Shown here piece after piece: positions 41,549 through 47,698 of a DNA stretch of 47,698 bases (position 1 is the first letter of the stretch; each line of letters begins with the position of its first letter). Origin of the DNA: Candidatus Latescibacterota bacterium (GTDB lineage Bacteria; Krumholzibacteriota; Krumholzibacteriia; LZORAL124-64-63); contig JAUSBL010000081.1 in NCBI GenBank assembly GCA_030658975.1, forward strand, positions 1 to 47,698. Direction: 5' to 3'. Position numbers and translations under genes: made by a program. Under the pieces are notes generated by a model that did not search any database, was not told the DNA's origin, and saw only the letters and a program-made list of their open reading frames with translations.

Positions 41549-42577
41549 TCAGGCGTCCGGCAGCAGGTCCTCGAGCTTCTTGAAGATCTGGTCGATCTTG
41601 AACTCGCGGATCACCCAGATCTTCCGGTCCCGCGACGTCATGCAGTAGCGCCCTTCCTGGACGCCGTCCCCGGCCGGACGCGCATCGCCGACGCGCAGTT
41701 CGAAGGTCGAGCCGTCCGCCAGCGTCACCTCGACGCGGCGTTCGGCCTTCCACAGGCCGTACTTCTCCATCCCGACCCCGGGATCCGCCACGTCGGCGGC
41801 CTGGACGGCGGCCATCGCGTTCATGACGCCGTCGACTTTCGTCTTCGCCAGGGCGCGGCGCGAGGGCGCGGTCAGCGTCCACTCCCAGTCCTGGGGCGGC
41901 GGCGCTGAGCCGTCGCCGGGACCGGCGGCCGTCAGGACCTTCTCCATGACCAGGGTCTTGTCCCCCTGGTGCAGGGCGATCCGGCGGATGCCGGCGGCGT
42001 CGGTCTTGAACACCGACAGGTCCAGGAAGTGGCGCGTCTCCGGCTTCGCCTCGGGCGACCACAGGCCGAGCTTGCCCCGCACCTCGGTGCGGGTCAGGTA
42101 GACCGCGTGGCTGGACGGGGCGCGCACGAAGACGCCCGAGCCGTCGTCGGCGCGCTCGCCCAGCAGCAGCGCGCAGACCGGCTGCCAGTCCTTGCCGAAC
42201 AGGGTCACCTTCACGGGACCGGACTGCGGGCCCAGGCCGTAGTCGTCCAGGATCGCGGCCTCGTCGGAGCGGAATTCGCCCTGCAGGCTGTCCACGGCCG
42301 CCAGCAGTTCCTGCAGCTTGCGGGCGTCGGCGGGGTGGTCCCAGGCGGTGCGGGCGACCCAACCCTCGCCCAAACGTTCCAGCACGACCGCCAACGAGTC
42401 GTCACCGGCGCCGACGGTGACGCGGTTGATGTCCGCCGGGTCGAAGTCCGCCGCCACCACGGTGGCGGTGGCCGGAGCCGTCACGGCGCGCCGGTGCAGG
42501 ACCCGCTGGACGACGCTGACAGACAGCAGCGCCACGACGGCCAGGCCCAGGATCAGCAGGGGGCGGTTGCGGGTCAT
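41549..42577 (-). CDS. DUF4340 protein of the gld-type ABC operon
   Basis: The 342-residue protein has an N-terminal transmembrane helix (LLILGLAVVALLSVSVVQRVL) and a periplasmic DUF4340 region. That region includes DINRVTVGAGDDSLAVVLERLGEGW, ADARKLQELLAAVDSLQ, VFVRAPSSHAVYLTRTEVRGKL, and a final EGRYCMTSRDRKIWVIREFKID block repeating the fold. It is always found after GldG-like proteins and is presumed to be part of the same export complex. It overlaps the gldG-like gene by 4 bp (ATGA) and ends the operon before a strong terminator. Confidence 0.9.
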   Translation of the reverse strand: MTRNRPLLILGLAVVALLSVSVVQRVLHRRAVTAPATATVVAADFDPADINRVTVGAGDDSLAVVLERLGEGWVARTAWDHPADARKLQELLAAVDSLQGEFRSDEAAILDDYGLGPQSGPVKVTLFGKDWQPVCALLLGERADDGSGVFVRAPSSHAVYLTRTEVRGKLGLWSPEAKPETRHFLDLSVFKTDAAGIRRIALHQGDKTLVMEKVLTAAGPGDGSAPPPQDWEWTLTAPSRRALAKTKVDGVMNAMAAVQAADVADPGVGMEKYGLWKAERRVEVTLADGSTFELRVGDARPAGDGVQEGRYCMTSRDRKIWVIREFKIDQIFKKLEDLLPDA

Positions 42578-44286
42578 CGCGCCGCCTCCTTGCGGCGCTT
42601 CGCGGCGCGCAGCAGGCCGAAGACCGCGAGACCGGCCGGCACCAGCACGACGGCGAACAGGCGGTAGAAGAGCTTCTCTCCGTCGTCGACCGGCCTGATC
42701 ACGCGCTGGGTCAGGGCCTTGGAGCGGATCGAGATCATCTGCTCGCCGTTGGTCAGGGCATCGACGGTGTTGAGCAGCAGCAGGGCGTTCTGACCGGCCT
42801 GCAGGCCCATGTCGTCGAACATCTTGGCGCAGCCGATCACCGCGACGCGGGCCTTACCGCCCTGCAGCGGGGCCGCGGCGCCGCCCGCCGGCGGCATGCC
42901 CGCGGGGTCCGCCGGCGCCGGCCATGCCGGCGTGGGCCGTCCCGCGAAGGCGTCGGGGAAGCTGCCCTCGAGCAGCACCGCCAGGGGCAGCCGCGGCTCG
43001 ATCTGCTTGCCCTCGGGCGAGAACAGGCTGCCGGGCAGCATCCCGTCGGTGAACGGCGCGCGCCAGGCGCGCTCGCTGCTCGTGAACAGCACCGTCGTGG
43101 CCAGGCCGTTGGCGCCGATCTTCGCCGTATCCAGGTCCAGGGCGGTGCCCCACAGGTACAGCAGGCTCGAGATGCGGTTGCTCAGGGGCGAGTCCTGGTT
43201 CATCTGGGTCTCGGTGACCTTGACCTGCACCGGCAGGCGCACCGGCTCGTTGGTCTGGAAGCGCATGCCGCCGACGTTCTGGGTGCGGGGCACCGCCAGG
43301 GTCTCGTGGCTGGCGTCCAACAGGTGGCGCGCATCGACGGTCACGCCGAAGGCGTCGAGCACGGACTCCAGGCCGCTGGCCTGGGCGGCGCCGCTGATGG
43401 TGAACCCGCCGCGCGGGCCGGGCTCGTAGCCGTAGGTGTGCAGCTGCACGGCGATCAGCGTGTTGGTGCCGTTGCTGATGGCCCGGTTGATCTCGAAGGC
43501 CTGCCGCTCGTCGAAGCCCGACGGGTTGAGCACCAGCAGCGCGTCGGCGTCCGCGGGGATGCGCGAGTCCGCCGTCAGCGACACGCGCTCCACCTGGTAG
43601 TGCTCCTGTTGCAGGTACTGGGCGATCGACGTGAAGACGTCCACGGGCTCGGGCGGCTGCATGCCGCGCTGCAGGTACTGCATGGCGACCTGAGGGTCGA
43701 TCTCCTGCAGCGGCGCGACCAGGGCCACCTTGGGGTCCCGGTCGCGGGTCAGGCGGTAGATCCGCGAGATCAGGTCGTACTCGAAGGTGGCCAGCGACTG
43801 CGGCAGGATCTGCGGCATGACCTCCTCGGGCCGGTCCTTGTAGGCCACGGTCATGGCGCTCCAGATCAGCTTGACGCCGATCTCGTCCTTCTCGATCGAC
43901 TGGACCTGGAACGGCTGGACGCCGCGCTCGGCCAGCTTGGCCTGGAGGTCCTCGTCGTCCTGCGGGTCGTGGATGCTGTACTGGATCATGCCATCGGACG
44001 CCTGGGCGTAGTCGCGCAGCTTGTCCGTGACGTCGCGCTCGAGGGTCTTCAGCTCGGTCGGCATGGCCGCCGCGCCGGTGATGTAGAGCTTCACCTGCAC
44101 GGGGGCCTTCAGCCCCTTGAGAATGTCCTTCGCGGCCGGCGCCATGGTGTACAGGCGCTCGCTGGTCAGGTCGATGCGCGTGCCGCCGAAGCCGCCCAGC
44201 ACGTCGGTCAGCAGCACCGACAAGACCAGCAGCAGCAGGGCGGTCACGGCGAAGGTCACGCGGAAGTTCCGGCGCTTGGTGCTCAT
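42574..44286 (-). CDS. gldG: GldG-like ABC transporter auxiliary protein
   Basis: The 570-residue protein has a transmembrane helix near each end (VTFAVTALLLLVLSVLLTDVL; LFAVVLVPAGLAVFGLL). Between them is a large periplasmic GldG region: GGTRIDLTSERLYTMAPAAKDILKGL, PVQVKLYITGAAAMPTELKTLERDV, DLISRIYRLTRDRDPKVALV, DALLVLNPSG. It belongs to the GldG/ABC-2 accessory (DUF7088) group, first defined in Bacteroidetes gliding but widespread. It partners the permease and ATPase encoded directly upstream; its start overlaps the permease stop by one base. A role in moving envelope components, or in gliding-type motility, is inference. Confidence 0.9.
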   Translation of the reverse strand: MSTKRRNFRVTFAVTALLLLVLSVLLTDVLGGFGGTRIDLTSERLYTMAPAAKDILKGLKAPVQVKLYITGAAAMPTELKTLERDVTDKLRDYAQASDGMIQYSIHDPQDDEDLQAKLAERGVQPFQVQSIEKDEIGVKLIWSAMTVAYKDRPEEVMPQILPQSLATFEYDLISRIYRLTRDRDPKVALVAPLQEIDPQVAMQYLQRGMQPPEPVDVFTSIAQYLQQEHYQVERVSLTADSRIPADADALLVLNPSGFDERQAFEINRAISNGTNTLIAVQLHTYGYEPGPRGGFTISGAAQASGLESVLDAFGVTVDARHLLDASHETLAVPRTQNVGGMRFQTNEPVRLPVQVKVTETQMNQDSPLSNRISSLLYLWGTALDLDTAKIGANGLATTVLFTSSERAWRAPFTDGMLPGSLFSPEGKQIEPRLPLAVLLEGSFPDAFAGRPTPAWPAPADPAGMPPAGGAAAPLQGGKARVAVIGCAKMFDDMGLQAGQNALLLLNTVDALTNGEQMISIRSKALTQRVIRPVDDGEKLFYRLFAVVLVPAGLAVFGLLRAAKRRKEAAR

Positions 44287-45011
44287 CAGTACTTCCTCCC
44301 TTCCAGCCAGACGGCGTTCAGGACCAGGAAGACGGCCGTCAGGCCCAGGAAGTAGGCGAGGTCGCCCAGTTCAAGGACGCCGCGCTGCAGCGCCTGGTAG
44401 TGGGGCATCAGGCCGAACGCGTTCTGCAGGAACGAGCCGAGGCCGCCGACCCAGCCGTCGATGGTGGCCGACACCGCCGGGATGCCCACCAGGAACAGCG
44501 CGAAGCAGGCCAGCATGCCCAGGATGAAGGCGGAGATCTGGTCGCGCAGCAGGCCGCTGGTGAAGATGCCCACCGCCATGTACAGGCCGCCGAGCAGCAG
44601 CGCGCCCAGGTAGCCGCCGAACACCGCGCCCAGGTCGGGGTTGCCCAGCACCGACAGCATGATCGGGATCGTCAGCGTGCCGAGCAGCGCCACCACGTAG
44701 AAGGCCATCGCCGCGAAGTACTTGCCGAGCATGACCTCGCTGGACTTCATGGGCAGCGTCATCAGCAGCTCGAAGGTGCCGCTGCGCTTGTCCTCGGCCC
44801 ACAGCCGCATGGACACCGCGGGGATGAAGAAGATCAGGAACAGGGGCAGGTTCCCGAAGAAGTCGCGCATGTCCGCGAGCTGCGCCAGGAAGAACGGCGT
44901 CATGAACAGCCCGCAGTTGAGCACCAGGAACACGATGATGAAGATGTAGGCGATCGGGCTGTTGAAGTAGGCCGCGAACTCGCGGCGGAAGATCACGCCG
45001 ATGTTAGACAT
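44286..45011 (-). CDS. gldF: ABC-2 permease, GldF-like
   Basis: The 241-residue permease has about six helices: IAYIFIIVFLVLNCGLFMTPF, LFLIFFIPAVSMRLW, FAAMAFYVVALLGTLTIPIM, FGGYLGALLLGGLYMAVGIF, ISAFILGMLACFALFLVG, FLGLTAVFLVLNAVWL. It opens with the ABC-2 signature IFRREFAAYFNSPIAYIF. The start overlaps the ATPase stop by 8 bp. It forms the membrane channel with GldA-like ATPase and GldG-like protein. Confidence 0.92.
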   Translation of the reverse strand: MSNIGVIFRREFAAYFNSPIAYIFIIVFLVLNCGLFMTPFFLAQLADMRDFFGNLPLFLIFFIPAVSMRLWAEDKRSGTFELLMTLPMKSSEVMLGKYFAAMAFYVVALLGTLTIPIMLSVLGNPDLGAVFGGYLGALLLGGLYMAVGIFTSGLLRDQISAFILGMLACFALFLVGIPAVSATIDGWVGGLGSFLQNAFGLMPHYQALQRGVLELGDLAYFLGLTAVFLVLNAVWLEGRKY

Positions 45012-45963
45012 GGCTCACCTCCCGGGGGGCCGCGCCTTGACGCGTCAGGGCGATGAAGGTGTCCTCGAGGCTGAACGGCGACTCCTGCAGTTCCAGCAGG
45101 TCCCAGCCGCGGGACTGGCCCAGCCGGCCCAGGGGCGCCAGCACGTCCTGGCCGAAGTCGGTGCGCACCTCGAAGCGGGCCGCGCCTTCGCGCCCGGCGA
45201 CCGGCCGCACCTCGTGCAGCCCGGCCAGGCCGCGCAGGGCCGCCTCGGCCTCGGCGGCCGGGGCGCGGTAGGCGACGAAGATGCGGTTGCGCCCCATGGC
45301 GGCCCGCTCCAGCTCGCCGATGCGCCCGTCGGCGATGATCCGTCCGCCGTTGATGATCACGACGCGGTCGGTGACCGGGGACACCTCCTGCAGGATGTGC
45401 GTGCTGAAGATGATCGTCTTGGTGCGGGCGAGGCTCTGGATCAGCTCGCGGATGCCGATGATCTGCAGGGGGTCCAGGCCGCTGGTGGGCTCGTCGAGGA
45501 TCAGCACCTCGGGATCGTGGATCAGCGCCTGCGCCAGGCCGGTGCGCTGCCGGAAGCCCTTGGACAGCTCGTTGATGGGCTTGCGGTAGACGCTGCCCAG
45601 CCCGCAGGCCTCCGCGACCCACTCCAGCCGCCGCCGCAGCTCGTCTCCGGCCAGGCCGCGCGCCCGGCCGACGAACTGCAGGTACTCGTGGACCATCATG
45701 TCCACGTAGAGCGGGTGGTTCTCCGGCAGGTAGCCGATGCGGCCGCGGACTTCCAGGGGGTCGCGGAGCACGTCGATGCCGTCCACGCTGACCGTGCCCG
45801 AGTCCGGGGCCAGGAACGTGGTGACGATCTTCATCGCGGTGCTCTTGCCGGCCCCGTTGGGCCCCAGGAAGCCGAGGATCTCGCCCTTGTCGAGGCGGAA
45901 CGAGACGCCGTCGAGGGCGACGGTGGCTCCGAACCGCTTCGTGACGTTACGTACCTCGATCAT
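45004..45963 (-). CDS. gldA: ABC transporter ATPase, GldA-like
   Basis: The 319-residue ATPase has Walker A GPNGAGKST at 34-42, the signature LSKGFRQRTGLAQALIHDP, Walker B VLILDEPTSGLDPLQ and an H-loop in IIFSTHILQEV. The C-terminal ~80 residues are the extra domain seen in NatA/GldA-type ATPases. It heads the four-gene operon. The C in the signature is replaced, as often in this group (LSKGF). It powers the GldF permease. Confidence 0.94.
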   Translation of the reverse strand: MIEVRNVTKRFGATVALDGVSFRLDKGEILGFLGPNGAGKSTAMKIVTTFLAPDSGTVSVDGIDVLRDPLEVRGRIGYLPENHPLYVDMMVHEYLQFVGRARGLAGDELRRRLEWVAEACGLGSVYRKPINELSKGFRQRTGLAQALIHDPEVLILDEPTSGLDPLQIIGIRELIQSLARTKTIIFSTHILQEVSPVTDRVVIINGGRIIADGRIGELERAAMGRNRIFVAYRAPAAEAEAALRGLAGLHEVRPVAGREGAARFEVRTDFGQDVLAPLGRLGQSRGWDLLELQESPFSLEDTFIALTRQGAAPREVSHV

Positions 45964-46028
45964 CGCTCAGAGTCCTCCGTCGAAGGGATGGCTTGGATAA
46001 GGCGCCCGGCGCACGTCACGACGGGACG

Positions 46029-46052
46029 GGCGCCGCCGGATCAGGCGGCGCC
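46029..46052. promoter_or_regulatory. Inverted repeat between divergent genes
   Basis: GGCGCCGCC / GGCGGCGCC, perfect over 9 bp with a GGATCA spacer, lies about 66 bp upstream of the ATPase gene and 125 bp upstream of the NFACT-R gene. It could be an operator or simply a GC-rich hairpin. Confidence 0.35.
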
Positions 46053-46176
46053 GCCGGACGATCGGCGCCAATCTACACGAAACCGGGGTCCCGGTTCCAG
46101 TTTTTCCGGGCTGCGCGTCGCCGTCGGGGGTAAGATGGCGGCTCCCGGGCCCCCACTCCCAGCGTCGAGGGACGAC

Positions 46177-46560
46177 ATGACCGACCGCCGCCCCCCGGAA
46201 CCCTCCCTGTGGCGCTACGAACTGCCCGGGGGCTGGATCGTGCTGGCCGGCCGCACCGACGCCGACAACGACCGGCTCAGCCTGAAGATCGCCAAGCCCA
46301 ACGACTGGTGGTTCCACGTGAAGGGCCGGCCCAGCAGCCACGTCGTGCTGCAGGTGCCGGCGGGGGAGGAGCCGCCGCGCGAAGCGCTCGAGGGCGCCGC
46401 CGCGGTCGCCGCCTGGCACAGCAAGGTGCGCGAGGCCAAGCTGGTGGCCGTCTCCGGGACCCAGGCCCGTTTCGTGACGAAACCGCCCGGCGCGAAACCG
46501 GGCACGGTCCAGATCCGTAAGGAAAAGACGTTCATGGTCAAGCCGGGGATACCCGGCTGA
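46177..46560 (+). CDS. Stand-alone NFACT-R (DUF814) RNA-binding protein
   Basis: The 127-residue protein starts at the ATG at 46177. WIVLAGRTDADNDRLSLKIA, KPNDWWFHVKGRPSSHVVLQV, AAAVAAWHSKVREAKLVAV and KPGTVQIRKEKTFMVKPG are the conserved boxes of the NFACT-R domain, the RNA-binding end of RqcH/Rqc2. The NFACT-N and HhH domains are missing, so it is the short bacterial form, not a full ribosome-quality-control RqcH. Its role may lie on rRNA or stalled ribosomes; partner unknown. It is 62 bp before the following gene, possibly the same transcript. Confidence 0.92.
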   Translation: MTDRRPPEPSLWRYELPGGWIVLAGRTDADNDRLSLKIAKPNDWWFHVKGRPSSHVVLQVPAGEEPPREALEGAAAVAAWHSKVREAKLVAVSGTQARFVTKPPGAKPGTVQIRKEKTFMVKPGIPG

Positions 46561-46622
46561 CGTCCGCGCGTCCGCGAGCGATCCCCGGTCCGACAACGGC
46601 AGTTTTCCAGGAGGCGAATCCC

Positions 46623-47698
46623 TTGAAACGACTGGCCATCCTCACCCTCGCGGCCGTATTGGCGGCCGCCGCGCCCCCGTGCGCGTCCGCTGCCGCCACG
46701 GGCGCGTCGCAGCTCATGCGCAACCCGGACATCAGCGCCGAGCACCTCGTCTTCACCTACGAGGACGACCTCTGGCTGGCGGACGCCTCCGGCGGCCAGG
46801 CCCGCCGGCTCACCAACGGACCCGGCATCGAGAACGCCGGCAAGTTCAGCCCCGACGGCCAGTGGATCGCCTTCAACGCCGACTACGACGGCGGCTTCGA
46901 CGTGTACGTGATGCCCGTCGCCGGCGGCGAGCCGCGCCGCCTGACCTTCCACCCGGGCGCCGACCAGGTGCTCGACTGGCACCCCGATGGCCGGCGCGTC
47001 CTGTTCCGCTCGTCGCGGGAGCATCCGCTCGGCCAGCCGCAGCTGTTCCTGGTCGACCGCGAGGGCGGCCTGCCCGAGAAGGTGGCCGTCGACCGCGGCG
47101 CGCTGGCGAGTTATTCGCCCGACGGCAAGCGCCTCGCCTACAACCGGATCGCCCGCGAGGGCGCCACGTGGAAACGCTACCGCGGCGGCATGGCCCAGGA
47201 CGTCTGGGTGGCCGACTTCGCGACCGGCGCCATCGCGAAGATCACCGACTTCGAGGGCACCGACAACTATCCGATGTGGTGGCAGGACCGCATCGTCTTC
47301 TTGAGCGACCGCGAGGACGGCACCCTCAACCTCTACGCGATGACCCCCGCGGGCGCTGAGGTCACGCGCCTGACGAACTACCGCGACTACGACGTCAAGT
47401 CGCCCGGCTGCGGCGGCGGCCGCGTCGTCTACCAGCACGCCGGGAGCCTGCGCGTGCTCGACCTGGCCACCGGCGTGGACCGCGAGGTCGTCCTGGACGT
47501 CGGCACCGACCGCGCGCCGATGCGCTCCGAGCTCGTCGACGTGGCGCCGTCGACCGGCAGCTTCGGCCTGTCGCCGGCCGGCGAGCGCCTGCTGCTGGAG
47601 GCGCGCGGCGAGATCCTCAGCCTGCCCGCCGAGAAGGGCGCGTGGTTCGACCTCACGCGCACCAGCGCGAGCCGCGAGAAGAACGCCGCCTGGTCGCC
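46623..47698 (+). CDS. Tricorn-like S41 protease, N-terminal part (runs off right edge)
   Basis: Translation from the TTG at 46623 (cAGGAGGcgaatccc before it) gives a signal peptide (MKRLAILTLAAVLAAAAP) and then a TolB/tricorn-type beta-propeller. QLMRNPDISAEHLVFTYEDDLWLAD, KFSPDGQWIAFNADYDGGFDVYVMPVAGGEPRRLTFHPG-type blades (given by position, residues about 32-110), YSPDGKRLAYNRIAREGATWKRYRGG and IVFLSDREDGTLNLYAM match tricorn protease homologues of about 1,050-1,100 residues. The PDZ and catalytic S41 domains would lie beyond the window. Such proteins are periplasmic peptidases of unknown physiology. Confidence 0.85.
   Translation, partial: MKRLAILTLAAVLAAAAPPCASAAATGASQLMRNPDISAEHLVFTYEDDLWLADASGGQARRLTNGPGIENAGKFSPDGQWIAFNADYDGGFDVYVMPVAGGEPRRLTFHPGADQVLDWHPDGRRVLFRSSREHPLGQPQLFLVDREGGLPEKVAVDRGALASYSPDGKRLAYNRIAREGATWKRYRGGMAQDVWVADFATGAIAKITDFEGTDNYPMWWQDRIVFLSDREDGTLNLYAMTPAGAEVTRLTNYRDYDVKSPGCGGGRVVYQHAGSLRVLDLATGVDREVVLDVGTDRAPMRSELVDVAPSTGSFGLSPAGERLLLEARGEILSLPAEKGAWFDLTRTSASREKNAAWS

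Overview
The window is high-GC bacterial chromosome with a mixed-strand, mostly short-operon layout. Several secreted proteins end in a FlgD-like Ig sorting domain (NPFNP...WDGRD...GxYFxRL) and there is a complete GldA-GldF-GldG-type ABC cassette. Both point to an uncultured lineage of the FCB superphylum (Krumholzibacteriota or Eisenbacteria-like). That placement is inference; no rRNA or ribosomal marker is present.

Region 1-7 kb is an insertion-sequence-rich, partly decayed stretch. It holds a broken integrase-type transposase at the left edge, a SnoaL-TPR-hydrolase fusion protein, a low-GC secreted protein ending in WGAVKALYR, a broken IS3-type element and a secreted two-component-propeller protein. 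Related intergenic repeats are scattered between 2.7 and 9.2 kb. Region 7-9 kb carries a kaiC-kaiB pair. Region 9-21 kb is an exported-protein zone: a 50-residue membrane protein, a second WGxxKxLYR protein, a C39-like peptidase/propeller, a two-FAS1-domain lipoprotein, a beta-barrel, a DUF393-CIA30 fusion, a cupin, the remnant of a sorted protein and an M14 carboxypeptidase.

Region 21-24 kb has a PadR regulator with a textbook promoter and operator, its permease-prefix membrane partner and an AsmA-like protein. A truncated nucleotidyltransferase and its small partner follow. Region 25-30.4 kb is a fatty acid beta-oxidation operon in the order fadN-fadA-fadE. Region 30.6-35.7 kb is a forward operon: an alkaline-phosphatase-superfamily lipoprotein, two modular lipoproteins and a DUF1697 protein.

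The most striking locus is 35.8-41.4 kb. A peroxiredoxin has an in-frame TGA exactly at the peroxidatic cysteine codon, followed by a bacterial SECIS-like hairpin with a GGTC loop, so it is very probably a selenoprotein. It converges, 18 bp away, on an ssnA-ygeY-ygeW-like operon in which a threonine-synthase-like enzyme stands where E. coli has ygeX. That cluster type is linked in other bacteria to selenium-dependent purine catabolism, so the two halves may share selenium physiology.

Region 41.5-46 kb is the gld-type ABC operon (ATPase, permease, GldG, DUF4340), closed by a clear terminator. The right end has a stand-alone NFACT-R RNA-binding protein and the start of a tricorn-like protease. 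No tRNA, rRNA or CRISPR array was seen.
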